From the NCBI RefSeq assembly GCF_014202415.1, contig NZ_JACHGR010000004.1:62001-126000 (forward strand): 64,000 nt of DNA, written 5' to 3'. The stretch is from Tolumonas osonensis. GTDB taxonomy: Bacteria > Pseudomonadota > Gammaproteobacteria > Enterobacterales > Aeromonadaceae. Below are positions 20,637 to 29,830 of the stretch, in pieces. The number at the start of each line of letters is the position of its first letter. Position 1 is the stretch's first letter. The notes beneath the pieces were generated by a model, which saw only the letters and a list, made by a program, of their open reading frames with translations, was not told the DNA's origin and made no database searches. The position numbers and the translations under genes were made by a program.

Positions 20637-21299
20637 ATGACTCTGCTGTTCCGTACCTGGTTGTCCCGCTCATTCGCTGCACTCGCGCTGTTTACCTCCG
20701 TCTCTGCCATTGCTGATACGACCGTTGCTGTACCCCGTCCTTACGCAACTTATCTGGTTGACGGAAAATCCTATAAAGGTAATGGCTCTGATATCAAACT
20801 CACTGCCGGTGACCATCAGTTAGTGATCCGGTTTGAAGGTAATTACAGCAAGAGGGATTCAATTGATATCGTTAGTGGCGAACCGCTGGTGGTGAATTTT
20901 AAAACCGATGGCAAAGAACAACTGACATTCGATCTGCCACTGCTGCGGGAATCCATTCAGGCAAAAAATTTCCTGAAAGATCAGAAGCTGCATTTGATTG
21001 ATAAAAACACAAAGGCTGTAAAAGACGCTGATATCTTCCAATTGCCGAAGAAGGAAGGCCTGCAAATCGGCCGGGATTATCAGGAAGAGCTGCTGGCTTT
21101 AGGCAAGGCGTTTCAGCAACCGGTCATCAATGAAGATGGTACCATCTCTGTCAATGGTCAGGCGCAAAAAGCAGATCTGACCAACACCGTTTCCGGCAGT
21201 AAAAACCTGCAGGCACTGGAAATGCTGAAATACTGGTACAACCGCGCCGATCCACAGACACGCAAAGCTTTTCAGCACTGGGTTATTACTCAACAGTAA
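20637..21299 (+). CDS. DUF2057 (YccT-like) exported protein
   Basis: A 220-residue protein with a signal peptide ending SAIA-DTTVAVPRPY. It matches the YccT/DUF2057 family: VPRPYATYLVDGKS, then HQLVIRFEGNY. Function of the family is poorly known (periplasmic, with reported effects on curli in enteric bacteria). The C-terminal half (LEMLKYWYNRADPQTRKAFQHW) is conserved in relatives. It stands alone, divergent from the porin, and ends at a bidirectional terminator. Confidence 0.85.
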   Translation: MTLLFRTWLSRSFAALALFTSVSAIADTTVAVPRPYATYLVDGKSYKGNGSDIKLTAGDHQLVIRFEGNYSKRDSIDIVSGEPLVVNFKTDGKEQLTFDLPLLRESIQAKNFLKDQKLHLIDKNTKAVKDADIFQLPKKEGLQIGRDYQEELLALGKAFQQPVINEDGTISVNGQAQKADLTNTVSGSKNLQALEMLKYWYNRADPQTRKAFQHWVITQQ

Positions 21300-21348
21300 T
21301 CAGTAACGCTCATCACTGCTATAAATAGTATTAATGCTGAGACAACAA

Positions 21349-21372
21349 AAGAGGCTGCAATTGCAGCCTCTT
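21349..21372. terminator. Bidirectional terminator between DUF2057 gene and glgC
   Basis: Perfect 12-bp arms AAGAGGCTGCAA / TTGCAGCCTCTT without spacer, T-rich downstream on plus and A-rich upstream. It serves both converging genes. Confidence 0.85.
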
Positions 21373-21393
21373 GTTTAATTGATAAAAAACTTA

Positions 21394-22689
21394 CTATTCT
21401 CTCAGCTTACTAAGCATAGAACGTGTTACCAACACGACCCCGTTCTCGCTTCGGTGGAAGCGTCTTGCATCTTCAGCCGGATTTTCACCAATAATCGTAC
21501 CCGGTGGAATATCGCAATGCTTATCAATGATCACTTTCCGTAAACGGGCACCACGACCAATGGTCACATCAGGGAAGATAACCGCGCCGTCCAGGGTACA
21601 TCCGGAATGCACTCTGACACCGGAGAACAGCACTGAATTATGGATGATGGAACCGCTGACAATACACCCACCGGAAATAACAGAATTCAGGGTACTGCCG
21701 GACTGCCCCATATAATCCTGCACAAACTTGGCGGGTGGCAGCTGACGCTGGTTGGTCCAGATTGGCCAGCTTTCATCATACACATCCAGTTCCGGCACGA
21801 CAGATGCCAGATCCATGTTTGCTTCCCAGAAAGAATCTACCGTACCCACATCACGCCAGTAGCATTGACCACCTTTCTCTTCATCATGATCTTTGCAGCC
21901 AACGCAAGACATACTGAACGGATGCGCATAAGCAACACCCATCTGAACAACTTTAGGGATAATATCCATACCAAAGTCGCGGCGGGAACCTTCATCCAGC
22001 TGATCTTCTTCAAGTAATTGATAGAGATAATCAGCATCGAAAACATAAACCCCCATTGATGCCAGAGAAACGTCCGGATTACCCGGAACCGTTGGCGGAT
22101 CAGCCGGTTTTTCTACAAACTGAGTAATCTGACGGTTGTCATCGATATCCATGACACCAAAGGCAGTCGCTTCTGCTTTTGGCACTTCGATACATGCAAC
22201 GGTTACTTTAGCGCCCAGACGCACGTGATCGAGCAGCATGCTCGCGTAATCCATTTTATAAACGTGGTCACCGGCAAGTACCAATACATACTTAGGCGCA
22301 TAATCGCGGATAATATCCACGTTCTGATAAACCGCATCCGCGGTACCACGATACCAATTCACCTCATCCAGACGCTGTTGCGCCGGAAGCAAATCGATAA
22401 ATTCATTCATCTGATAACGCAGGAAAGACCAGCCGGCCTGAATATGACGAAGAAGGCTGTGAGACTTATATTGCGTAACAACACCAACGCGGGAAATACC
22501 AGAATTAATACAATTAGAAAGCGCAAAATCAATGATGCGGAACTTACCACCAAAGTGTACAGCTGGTTTTGCTCTGTTATCGGTCAACTGTTTTAACCGA
22601 CTACCTCTTCCTCCCGCCAGAACCAGTGCCAGAGTCTGGTTAATCGCTTCCCTGGCCTGAGTCATGCCCTGCGGATCTACTGAAACCAT
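21394..22689 (-). CDS. glgC: Glucose-1-phosphate adenylyltransferase
   Basis: Makes ADP-glucose, the committed step of glycogen synthesis. The start at 22689 (MVSVDPQG) follows GGGAGGTG at ideal spacing; the protein is then 431 residues, as in E. coli. Nucleotide-binding [15 protein letters not shown], activator-site Lys in [17 protein letters not shown], and [11 protein letters not shown] are conserved. The C-terminal left-handed beta-helix runs from about residue 300. No other glg gene is adjacent, unlike the E. coli glgBXCAP cluster. Confidence 0.96.
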   Translation of the reverse strand: MVSVDPQGMTQAREAINQTLALVLAGGRGSRLKQLTDNRAKPAVHFGGKFRIIDFALSNCINSGISRVGVVTQYKSHSLLRHIQAGWSFLRYQMNEFIDLLPAQQRLDEVNWYRGTADAVYQNVDIIRDYAPKYVLVLAGDHVYKMDYASMLLDHVRLGAKVTVACIEVPKAEATAFGVMDIDDNRQITQFVEKPADPPTVPGNPDVSLASMGVYVFDADYLYQLLEEDQLDEGSRRDFGMDIIPKVVQMGVAYAHPFSMSCVGCKDHDEEKGGQCYWRDVGTVDSFWEANMDLASVVPELDVYDESWPIWTNQRQLPPAKFVQDYMGQSGSTLNSVISGGCIVSGSIIHNSVLFSGVRVHSGCTLDGAVIFPDVTIGRGARLRKVIIDKHCDIPPGTIIGENPAEDARRFHRSENGVVLVTRSMLSKLRE

Positions 22690-22733
22690 AAACACCTCCC
22701 GTGATAACAACTAAAAGACACGTTTGGTTGCCA

Positions 22734-22807
22734 AATGGAACAAACTAGCTCATTACCAATCCATTGCAACGGAACTATAATGTTCCTTAAATGAAACAAG
22801 TTCCATT
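22734..22807. promoter_or_regulatory. Nested GGAAC/GTTCC inverted repeats around a TATAAT
   Basis: Outer pair AATGGAAC (22734-22741) and GTTCCATT (22800-22807); inner pair GGAAC (22771-22775) and GTTCC (22782-22786) enclosing TATAAT (22776-22781). A TTACCA 17 bp before the TATAAT could be a -35 on the plus strand. It lies between divergent glgC and the GGDEF/EAL gene. Confidence 0.45.
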
Positions 22808-22971
22808 CGAGAGATCACGAATCTGAACCGATAGATAATAATTCTCTGTTTTTGCTACTCAGAGCACATTGATTTCACAACAAAACTGCATGCCCGAAGT
22901 ACAGATCTGTAAAGGATGAAGTATTGTTTATGCTATAGGAAACACCCGGACAAAATAAACAGGAGTCAGGG

Positions 22972-24570
22972 ATGAAAGCACAAACCATCTATCACAAACA
23001 GTGGTTATCCTTATGCATCATTCTGCTGATAGCCGTGATCAGTAATCTGTTCGTTTTTACTGTCTGGCTTGACGGAGCTAACAGCACCGGACAAAACCTG
23101 ATATCAAGCGGGATACTCATCATTTCATTATTGGTTCTGCATCTTAGCCATCAGCTCTTACTAAAAAAGGCAGAAAAGCAGACAGCGTCGGAACTCACAG
23201 CCAGTCAATCTTCTGCCGGAAATCTGTTTCCGTTTCTCTCGTCAGCAATACAGCAAAAAAAAGAGTCATTAAGCCAGGATGTCGAGAAACTCAGAAAAAT
23301 AAATTCGGAGTTGGAACACAAAGCGTTGCTGGATAGCCTGACCGGTCTGCAGAACCGCAGTGCTTTCCGTAAAGATCTGATGGCACTGTTACAACCGAAC
23401 AGTTCACCCGATAAGGCTTGTCTGTGCCTTATCCGATCAACCGAACTGACTACAATCAATCATCAGCGGGGCCGAATTGCCGGGGATGAATATCTGATGG
23501 CGATTGCCGAGATCATTCAGAATGTCAGCCGACGCTTCTCCACTGACCGTATATACCGGTTATCCGGTAGTGACTATGCCATATTGATACCCCATGTCTC
23601 CCCATCAATGGCGCCTGTTTTAGGAAAAGAACTGAAACAACTGTTCGATAATTTACAGACGCAAATAGCGACAGAAAGCATCGCTTATAGCGGTATCACG
23701 TTATTGCATCCCGGACAGCAACCTGAACAACCGCTGGCCAGGGCAGATCTGGCACTGGCAAAAGCGCAAACCAGTACGGTAAACGGCTGGTATTTTCAGG
23801 AGGAAGACAGTACAGACGATGCATTCCAGGGGGAAAATCACTGGCAACAGGCGATTCAGGCCATTATTGAAACACGCCATGTGGGTTTTTCCGGTCAGGA
23901 GATTCAGCCTCTGAATATGGCCATCTGCAATTATATCCAGATCATTCCCCGGTTCACGGGCACTAATCAGCAGTCGCTGCCGCTGGAAACGGTTTATGCC
24001 ATGGCGATGCGTCACGGCATGATGAATAAACTGGAGGAGTTGGTTATCGAAAATATGCTGCAGCAACATAAACAGCATCCGGAAAATGTAGCCCGCTGGG
24101 GGTTGAATCTGAGTGCCAGTGCCTTATTTAATTCCTCTTTTATCGGCTGGTTAGAGCAATTGTTGTTACAGGAGCATGATGTCGCGCCCGATCTGGTATT
24201 TGAAATGGATGAAGAAATGCTCGATTGTCACCCTGCCGCCAGCATGCGGATGTTTGAAATGCTACGCAGAGCAGGCAGCCGGACCTGCATTTCCCGATTT
24301 GGCAAAGGATTAAGCTCATTCCGCTTATACCGGGAATTACGCCCTGACTACATTAAACTGGATTCAGGATTAATTGATATCCTTGCGCGGGATACCACCA
24401 GTCAGCAGTTTATCCGTATGATCATTGAGATTTCGCATCGTGCAGGATGTGTCGTGATTGCAGAAGGTGTTGAAACCATGGCACAAAGAGAGATACTGGA
24501 ACGTATGTACGTCGATGGGATTCAGGGGCAACTGGTTTCAAAAACAATCGCCATCAGTGAGACAAGTTAA
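22972..24570 (+). CDS. Membrane protein with degenerate GGDEF and EAL domains
   Basis: 532 residues. Two membrane segments (about 11-33 and 43-64) enclose a very short periplasmic loop. A coiled-coil linker (about 92-118) leads to a GGDEF domain starting at LLDSLTGLQNRSAFRK. The active-site motif is SGSDY (198-202), so it is not a working cyclase. The EAL domain keeps LNLSAS, YIKLDSGL and IAEGVET, but the EAL signature position reads GQEIQPL and DDFG(T)G reads SRFGKG. Loss of catalytic residues in both domains suggests a c-di-GMP receptor or a CsrD/LapD-type adaptor. It resembles CsrD in plan but lacks its large sensor region. Confidence 0.85.
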   Translation: MKAQTIYHKQWLSLCIILLIAVISNLFVFTVWLDGANSTGQNLISSGILIISLLVLHLSHQLLLKKAEKQTASELTASQSSAGNLFPFLSSAIQQKKESLSQDVEKLRKINSELEHKALLDSLTGLQNRSAFRKDLMALLQPNSSPDKACLCLIRSTELTTINHQRGRIAGDEYLMAIAEIIQNVSRRFSTDRIYRLSGSDYAILIPHVSPSMAPVLGKELKQLFDNLQTQIATESIAYSGITLLHPGQQPEQPLARADLALAKAQTSTVNGWYFQEEDSTDDAFQGENHWQQAIQAIIETRHVGFSGQEIQPLNMAICNYIQIIPRFTGTNQQSLPLETVYAMAMRHGMMNKLEELVIENMLQQHKQHPENVARWGLNLSASALFNSSFIGWLEQLLLQEHDVAPDLVFEMDEEMLDCHPAASMRMFEMLRRAGSRTCISRFGKGLSSFRLYRELRPDYIKLDSGLIDILARDTTSQQFIRMIIEISHRAGCVVIAEGVETMAQREILERMYVDGIQGQLVSKTIAISETS

Positions 24571-24611
24571 AATTCCTCTGTGTTTTCAGCAAATTGTTTT
24601 TGAAGCAATTG

Positions 24612-24639
24612 TTGCAATTTATAGCGGGTCTGATACTAT
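24612..24639 (+). promoter_or_regulatory. Promoter of ffs
   Basis: TTGCAA (24612-24617) and TACTAT (24634-24639) with 16-bp spacing, about 20 bp before the mature RNA 5' end. Confidence 0.55.
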
Positions 24640-24657
24640 CGGCCGCGTTTCTGTGAT

Positions 24658-24770
24658 GGCGGCCTGATGGGTCCTCTCGCATCAATAGTTCGTGAACCCG
24701 GTCAGGTCCGGAAGGAAGCAGCCGAAGCGAATGACTTGAGTGCCGAGATGTGGCTTATCAGGCCGCCGCC
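24658..24770 (+). ncRNA. ffs: 4.5S RNA (signal recognition particle RNA)
   Basis: RNA scaffold of the SRP, bound by Ffh. The near-invariant apical domain GGTCAGGTCCGGAAGGAAGC is at about 24703-24722. The terminal stem pairs GGCGGCCTGAT (24658-24668) with ATCAGGCCGCC (24757-24767). Length about 113 nt, close to E. coli 4.5S (114). The 5' and 3' ends are placed by pairing and may be off by a few bases. Confidence 0.96.
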
Positions 24771-24823
24771 CTTTCCGGCATATGAAAAAATGCCGAGCCG
24801 GTCGGCCTCACCAAGCCCGTTCC

Positions 24824-25240
24824 TCACCAAGATAGTGTCTTTGTATTTTCCTGAAATAATGCGTTACCGGTCAAATCCGGATTACTCACTTTCAACCCAG
24901 GCAAAAGATCCGATTCTTTAATCCCATAGTGTTTGATACAGGTCGGGCAAACAAACACAACCGCTCCCTTTTTGACTAATTCACTTAGCATATTCTGCTG
25001 ATTGGTAAATTGTGCTTTATTGGCTGCAGAGGCAATCAGCACACCTTTATCATTTAAAAAGATGGTCAGTTGATGTCCCCGTTCAAACTGGCTTTTGCCA
25101 AAACCAATAGCCATTGTAGACCGATGAGCATCACTCGTTGTCATGTTAATGAATAACGGATCTGTATTCGCTGCAAAACCGGCATTTAAGCCACCCAGAA
25201 AGATTGCGGCGGCAAGTAATATCCTGCTTATAAAATGCAT
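24824..25240 (-). CDS. Exported DsrE-family protein
   Basis: 138 residues with a signal peptide (MHFISRILLAAAIFLGGLNA), probably periplasmic. The mature part is a DsrE/DsrF-like fold: PLFINMTTSDAHRSTMAIGFG, GHQLTIFLNDKGV, then VVFVCPTCIKHYGI with two cysteines as CPTC. DsrE homologues handle sulfur transfer or are structural relatives; an exported role is not established. AAGGAG lies 8 bases before the ATG. Its 3' end lies just past ffs on the opposite strand, and modC is 123 bp upstream. A 12-bp repeat flanks it. Confidence 0.8.
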   Translation of the reverse strand: MHFISRILLAAAIFLGGLNAGFAANTDPLFINMTTSDAHRSTMAIGFGKSQFERGHQLTIFLNDKGVLIASAANKAQFTNQQNMLSELVKKGAVVFVCPTCIKHYGIKESDLLPGLKVSNPDLTGNALFQENTKTLSW

Positions 25241-25359
25241 GAGTTAACTCCTTATTTTCATTGAACTCTCATTAAGCTAAGCAGATAAACACCGTTACGC
25301 AATTCTTTGACAGCAATAGGCAACCAGCCAGTTAATAAATCCGCCACCCAAGATAGTGT
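24827..25359. repeat. 12-bp direct repeat flanking the DsrE-like gene
   Basis: CCAAGATAGTGT occurs at 24827-24838 (inside the 3' end of the dsrE-like gene) and at 25348-25359 (just past the modC stop). The copies are 521 bp apart, bracketing the gene. They could be a trace of insertion or duplication, or chance. Confidence 0.5.
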
Positions 25360-25363
25360 TTTA

Positions 25364-26443
25364 TCACTCTATCAGTGCAACAGATTTGACCTGGATCCAT
25401 ACGGGTTGACCCACCGATATATTCAGCTGATGCGCGGAACGATTCGTCAGGCGAGATATAAACAGTGAGTCCCCCACTAAAACGCGAACCAACAATAGTC
25501 CCGGATGTTCATCCGGATGGACGCTCTCTATAGTTCCGGCCAGATGATTCTGAATACTGGTGTCATGTTGCTGATACAAACTGATACTGACATCCCGGGC
25601 CAGTACTCTGACTCTGACCTGATCGCCCACAGCCCCGCCGGTATCTTTCGTCCAAAGCGCGCCACCAGCAAAAGCGATATGAGTGAGCAGCCATTGATCA
25701 TCCCGCGCCCGGATAATCCCCTTTAAAACGACACCAGCGTCCTCACCCAGACGAATTGGCAAATCGATACGCGACAGGATCTCGGTCAGAGGACCATCCG
25801 CGATTTTTTTCCCTTGTGACATCACTACTATATGGTCAGCCAGTCGTGCCACCTCATCCGGCGAATGACTCACATACAGAACAGGAATACTCAGCTCCTG
25901 ATGCAGTCTTTCCAGATAAGGCAAAATCTCCTGTTTACGGGCAAGATCGAGTGCCGCCAGTGGCTCATCCATCAACAACAGTTCAGGGCTGACAGCCAAC
26001 GCGCGCGCAATACCAACACGTTGTTTTTCTCCGCCGGACAACTGAGCGGGTTTGCGTAACAGAAGGTGTCCAATGCCCAGTAAATCAATTGCCTGTTCCA
26101 GAGAGATACGCTGTGTTGCCGAAGTCCGTTTCATCCCGTATTGCAGATTCTTATCAACGGTTAAATGCGGGAACAGATTGGCATCCTGAAATACATAGCC
26201 AATAGGACGCTGGTGAGCAGGAAGATATTTATCCTCGTTCTGCCAGGCATGGCCTTTGAATATACAATGTCCCGCCGAGCGTCCACCCAGCCCGGCAATG
26301 GCACGTAACAAGGTGGTTTTTCCAGAGCCGGAGTGCCCGAACAGCGCAGTAACACCTTTCCCCGGCAAGGCTAAATCCACGTCTAAAGTAAAACCAGCCC
26401 ACTGTTTTACAAACCGGGCTAAAATCATCTCGTCCTGATGCAT
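25364..26443 (-). CDS. modC: Molybdate ABC transporter ATP-binding protein
   Basis: ATPase of the molybdate importer. Walker A GHSGSGKTT, signature LSGGEKQRVGIARAL, Walker B LLLMDEPLAALD, switch His in YVSHSPDEVARLADH. The C-terminal TOBE/Mop domain (about 290-355) binds oxyanion for regulation. The start at 26443 is one base past the modB stop codon, giving 359 residues (E. coli 352); GGGAA precedes it. The frame could extend 18 codons into modB. modA is not present nearby. Confidence 0.95.
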   Translation of the reverse strand: MHQDEMILARFVKQWAGFTLDVDLALPGKGVTALFGHSGSGKTTLLRAIAGLGGRSAGHCIFKGHAWQNEDKYLPAHQRPIGYVFQDANLFPHLTVDKNLQYGMKRTSATQRISLEQAIDLLGIGHLLLRKPAQLSGGEKQRVGIARALAVSPELLLMDEPLAALDLARKQEILPYLERLHQELSIPVLYVSHSPDEVARLADHIVVMSQGKKIADGPLTEILSRIDLPIRLGEDAGVVLKGIIRARDDQWLLTHIAFAGGALWTKDTGGAVGDQVRVRVLARDVSISLYQQHDTSIQNHLAGTIESVHPDEHPGLLLVRVLVGDSLFISRLTNRSAHQLNISVGQPVWIQVKSVALIE

Positions 26444-26444
26444 A

Positions 26445-27122
26445 TTATTTATTCCCTTTATGCCGGCGCCATCCGTATAACGCAAGCAATACCGCAAAAG
26501 AGAAAACCAGCATGATCAGCGAAAGCTGATGCGCATTGTCATATTCCATGGCTTCAACAAAATCGTATATCTGAACGGAAACCACCCGTGTCGCACCGGG
26601 AATATTGCCACCAATCATCAGCACCACACCAAACTCCCCCACGGTATGAGCAAACGTCAATATGCTTGCCGTCAAAAATCCGGGTAATGCCAATGGCAGT
26701 GCAACCGTGAAAAATGCATCAATAGGTGACGCGCGTAACGTGGCGGCTGCCTCTAATGGTGCATCGCCTATGTTCTCGAAAGCGTTCTGAATTGGCTGAA
26801 CCATGAAAGGTAGCGAGTAAAACACCGATGCGACGACTAACCCGCCAAACGTAAATGGCAGGGCTTCAATACCTAATGCAGAAAGAGTCCTTCCCAGAAA
26901 ACCTTGCGGCCCCATCGCCAGCAATAAATAAAAACCCAGGACTGACGGCGGTAATACTAGGGGTAAGGCGACTAACGCACCGACAGGCCCTTTTAACCAT
27001 GAATGCGTTCTGGCCAGCCACCAGGCGATCGGCGTAGCGATAATCAGTAACAGCAACGTCACTGTCGCCGCCAGTTTTAGTGTTAGCAGAATAGCTTGCA
27101 GATCATCATGTGATAACGCCAT
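26445..27122 (-). CDS. modB: Molybdate ABC transporter permease
   Basis: Inner-membrane permease, 225 residues (E. coli 229), about five membrane helices. The EAA-type loop that contacts ModC is [25 protein letters not shown]. Typical N-terminus ([23 protein letters not shown]). First gene of a modBC pair: normally modA lies directly upstream, but here 313 bp of non-coding DNA follow and then a universal stress gene. Confidence 0.96.
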   Translation of the reverse strand: MALSHDDLQAILLTLKLAATVTLLLLIIATPIAWWLARTHSWLKGPVGALVALPLVLPPSVLGFYLLLAMGPQGFLGRTLSALGIEALPFTFGGLVVASVFYSLPFMVQPIQNAFENIGDAPLEAAATLRASPIDAFFTVALPLALPGFLTASILTFAHTVGEFGVVLMIGGNIPGATRVVSVQIYDFVEAMEYDNAHQLSLIMLVFSFAVLLALYGWRRHKGNK

Positions 27123-27214
27123 GAAGCATCCCTGTTTTAATGTGATAGCCCAATTTCAAAAATGTTGGATTGAATGTGCACGTTATTAAGACGATGTCAT
27201 ATTGATGACAATTC

Positions 27215-27242
27215 ATCGTTATATAGATTGCAACATAATGAA
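27215..27242. promoter_or_regulatory. ModE-like operator upstream of modBC
   Basis: ATCGTTATATA (27215-27225), spacer GATTGC, then AACATAATGAA (27232-27242). The left half equals the ModE half-site ATCG-TATATA. The right half matches TATATAACGAT at 7 of 11 positions. It is 92 bp before the modB start. Immediately downstream on the minus strand, TTGTCA (27211-27206) with TAATAA 17 bp on is a possible promoter. This suggests molybdate repression by ModE (not encoded here). Confidence 0.6.
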
Positions 27243-27357
27243 GTGAGCAAGAATTAAGCCAGTATGTATAGCTACGGAGGGAAGAACAGAAGTTATACGG
27301 AGAGGGGTATTTTATTTAAAACATATCGATATTCAACGGTGAATACATCGCTTAATG

Positions 27358-27389
27358 AATGTCAGAATAGCCACAACTGTTCTGACATT
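27358..27389. repeat. 10-bp inverted repeat downstream of the Usp gene
   Basis: AATGTCAGAA (27358-27367) / TTCTGACATT (27380-27389), 12-nt spacer. It lies past the 3' end of the minus-strand Usp gene but lacks a T-run, so a terminator role is uncertain. The rest of the 313-bp gap between modB and this gene, apart from the ModE-like box, shows nothing I can name; in particular there is no modA remnant in any frame. Confidence 0.5.
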
Positions 27390-27435
27390 CTCAATAGCGA
27401 TCACGCTCAACTAGACGTTGATAGCCAGGTGTTTT

Positions 27436-28290
27436 TCATCGCAGCAGTAGCAATGAAACGGCACTCTGACTCAGCATGCGACTAGTATGGCTGCCAAGCA
27501 AAAATTGTCTTAACCGTGAATGACCGTACGCACCCATAATGACCAGATCAATTTGTTGTGTTTCGATATGCATTTTAAGTGCTTGTTCAACGTCACCTTG
27601 TAATTGATATGGCGTCGTTTCAATACCTGCATCATGCAATTTTGTCTGTGCCGCAATTAACTGCGCTTTATCACCGCCGACCATCACAAGATCACAATTC
27701 AACCCTTTAAATAACGGGCTGATAGTGAGTCGATCCAACACTTTTTGACCAGTCTCACTGCCATCGTAAGCAAACATAATTTTCTGGGGAACCGTAAAAT
27801 CCCCTACTGCGACCAGAACAGGTGTATGCAATACGCGCACTACGTTTTCCAGCTGACTACCTACCTGACTCTGTTGTGAACTGACTTCACCCTGTCGTCC
27901 CATTACAATCAGACGAGTATCGTTTTCAAGATCTGTCAGGTTTTCAACCAGACCACCATGGCGCTGACAGTTTTTTATCTCATACCGAGCCGAATCGGTG
28001 GCACAACGGCTGAGTATCAGTTCTTTTGCGGCAGCTAACAGATGTTTACCCTGCTCATTGGCAATACGGCTACGCTGTTCATCCAGTTTGATTAATTCAT
28101 TCATTAAGTCTTCGCGACTACCCAGCCCGATACTCCCGGACAAATCAACTGTTGCCGGTAAGGCGGACTTTTCTAATACATGCAGGAGCTTTAATGAGCC
28201 CCCCAGACGAGAAGCCGCCCAAGCCGACCATAAACACACTGCTGTTGCAGAACGGGAACCATCAATGCAGGCGATGATCTGATTTTTCAT
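27436..28290 (-). CDS. Tandem-domain universal stress protein
   Basis: 284 residues, two Usp domains (about 1-145 and 150-284). Both keep the ATP-binding pattern G-2x-G-9x-GS: GRQGEVSSQQSQVGS and GAYGHSRLRQFLLGS. This separates it from UspE at 2755-3663, whose first domain lacks it. The start at 28290 (MKNQIIACIDGS) has AAGGACA 7 bases upstream; a longer frame would overlap the transporter gene. It follows the sulP gene by 19 bp, so it is almost certainly cotranscribed and may regulate that transporter. Confidence 0.9.
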   Translation of the reverse strand: MKNQIIACIDGSRSATAVCLWSAWAASRLGGSLKLLHVLEKSALPATVDLSGSIGLGSREDLMNELIKLDEQRSRIANEQGKHLLAAAKELILSRCATDSARYEIKNCQRHGGLVENLTDLENDTRLIVMGRQGEVSSQQSQVGSQLENVVRVLHTPVLVAVGDFTVPQKIMFAYDGSETGQKVLDRLTISPLFKGLNCDLVMVGGDKAQLIAAQTKLHDAGIETTPYQLQGDVEQALKMHIETQQIDLVIMGAYGHSRLRQFLLGSHTSRMLSQSAVSLLLLR

Positions 28291-28309
28291 TGTGTTGTCC
28301 TTTTGATGA

Positions 28310-29794
28310 TTAATGGCCATTTAGCAGCTTTTCAACTTCTTCCGGTTTATCATGCACGCCGAAACGGTCGACTATTGTTGCGCTGGCTTCATTCAGACCA
28401 ATCACCTCAACGGCAGTGCCTTCCCGACGAAATTTGATCACCACCTTATCCAGTGCACTAACAGCGGTGATATCCCAGAAGTGGGCATGAGTGAGATCAA
28501 TGGTTACTTTTTCCAATACTTCTTTGAAATCAAAATACTGATTAAACCGCTGTGATGAAGCGAAGAAGACCTGTCCTTTGACAGCATAATGACGCGTCGA
28601 GCCAGCATAATCGATAGTCGAGTCTACCCGTAGGAAATGAGCTACTTTATTGGCAAAGAACAAGGAGGCCAGCAGCACACCAGCAAATACGCCAAGAGCC
28701 AGATTATGCGTGAAAACCACCACTATAACGGTTATTAACATCACACAACTTGTTGATAACGGATGTTTTTTCAGGTTAGTAACCGATTCCCACGAGAATG
28801 TTCCGATAGACACCATGATCATCACGGCAACCAAGGCCGCCATCGGGATCTGTGATACCCAGTCGCTGAGAAAAACAACCATCAACAGCAGTGCACCGCC
28901 AGCAAAAAAGGTCGATAACCGGCCACGGCCACCCGATTTCACATTGATCACCGACTGACCAATCATGGCGCAGCCTGCCATGCCACCAAATAAACCAGCA
29001 ACGATGTTTGCAATACCCTGGCCTTTGCATTCACGGTTTTTGTCGCTGGTAGTATCAGTGAGGTCATCCACAATGGTGGCTGTCATCATCGATTCAAGCA
29101 GGCCGACCACTGCCAGTGGCAATGAATACGGCAGAATAATCAGCAATGTTTCCCAGTTAAAGGGCACATCCGGCCAGAGGAATAATGGCAAGGTATCTGG
29201 CAACTGCCCCATATCGCCGACCGTGCGGATATCTAGTTCCAGCCACATGGAAACAGCGGTCAGTACCAAAATACAGACTAATGGCGACGGAATGGTTTTA
29301 TTGATGAGCGGAAACAGATAAATGATGGCTAACCCGGCTGCGGTCATCGCATAAACTTGCCAGCCAACATTGGTTAATTCCGGCAACTGGGCCATAAAGA
29401 TCAGGATTGCCAGTGCGTTGACGAAACCGGTCACTACGGAGCGGGAAACAAACCGCATCAGACTACCCAGCTTCAGATAGCCAGCGATGATCTGAAAAAA
29501 ACCAGTCAGCAAGGTAGCTGCCAACAGATACTGCAGTCCATGCTCTTTCACCAACGTTACCATCAGTAACGCCATGGCACCTGTCGCCGCGGAGATCATT
29601 CCGGGTCTGCCGCCCACAATAGCGATGACAACAGCAATACAGAATGAGGCATAAAGCCCTATTTTAGGATCAACACCCGCAATGATTGAAAAGGCAATCG
29701 CCTCCGGAATCAACGCCAAAGCAACCACTAATCCGGCCAGCAGATCGCCACGGATATTTCCAAACCAATCCTGACGTTTGGATAAAAACAACAT
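28310..29794 (-). CDS. SulP-family anion transporter with STAS domain
   Basis: Inner-membrane anion transporter (SLC26/SulP family; substrates include sulfate, bicarbonate and dicarboxylates). About 11-14 membrane segments from residue 18 ([21 protein letters not shown]), with [12 protein letters not shown] and [16 protein letters not shown]. The C-terminal STAS domain spans about 400-490 ([22 protein letters not shown]). The start at 29794 follows AAGGA by 9 bases; 494 residues. Pairing with a Usp gene is common for BicA-like bicarbonate carriers. That substrate is a guess from context, not visible in sequence. Confidence 0.9.
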   Translation of the reverse strand: MLFLSKRQDWFGNIRGDLLAGLVVALALIPEAIAFSIIAGVDPKIGLYASFCIAVVIAIVGGRPGMISAATGAMALLMVTLVKEHGLQYLLAATLLTGFFQIIAGYLKLGSLMRFVSRSVVTGFVNALAILIFMAQLPELTNVGWQVYAMTAAGLAIIYLFPLINKTIPSPLVCILVLTAVSMWLELDIRTVGDMGQLPDTLPLFLWPDVPFNWETLLIILPYSLPLAVVGLLESMMTATIVDDLTDTTSDKNRECKGQGIANIVAGLFGGMAGCAMIGQSVINVKSGGRGRLSTFFAGGALLLMVVFLSDWVSQIPMAALVAVMIMVSIGTFSWESVTNLKKHPLSTSCVMLITVIVVVFTHNLALGVFAGVLLASLFFANKVAHFLRVDSTIDYAGSTRHYAVKGQVFFASSQRFNQYFDFKEVLEKVTIDLTHAHFWDITAVSALDKVVIKFRREGTAVEVIGLNEASATIVDRFGVHDKPEEVEKLLNGH

Positions 29795-29830
29795 ATCAGT
29801 AATCCTTGAATAAAAAATAGACAGCACAGA

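Noticed and set aside
24781-24805. Hairpin CGGCAT/ATGCCG after ffs as a terminator
   Set aside because: The stem is present but followed by AGCCGGTCGG with no T-run, so I did not list it as a terminator.
27264-27485. 73-codon plus-strand frame between modB and the Usp gene, considered as a modA remnant
   Set aside because: No ModA-like motif; its end is antisense to the Usp gene.
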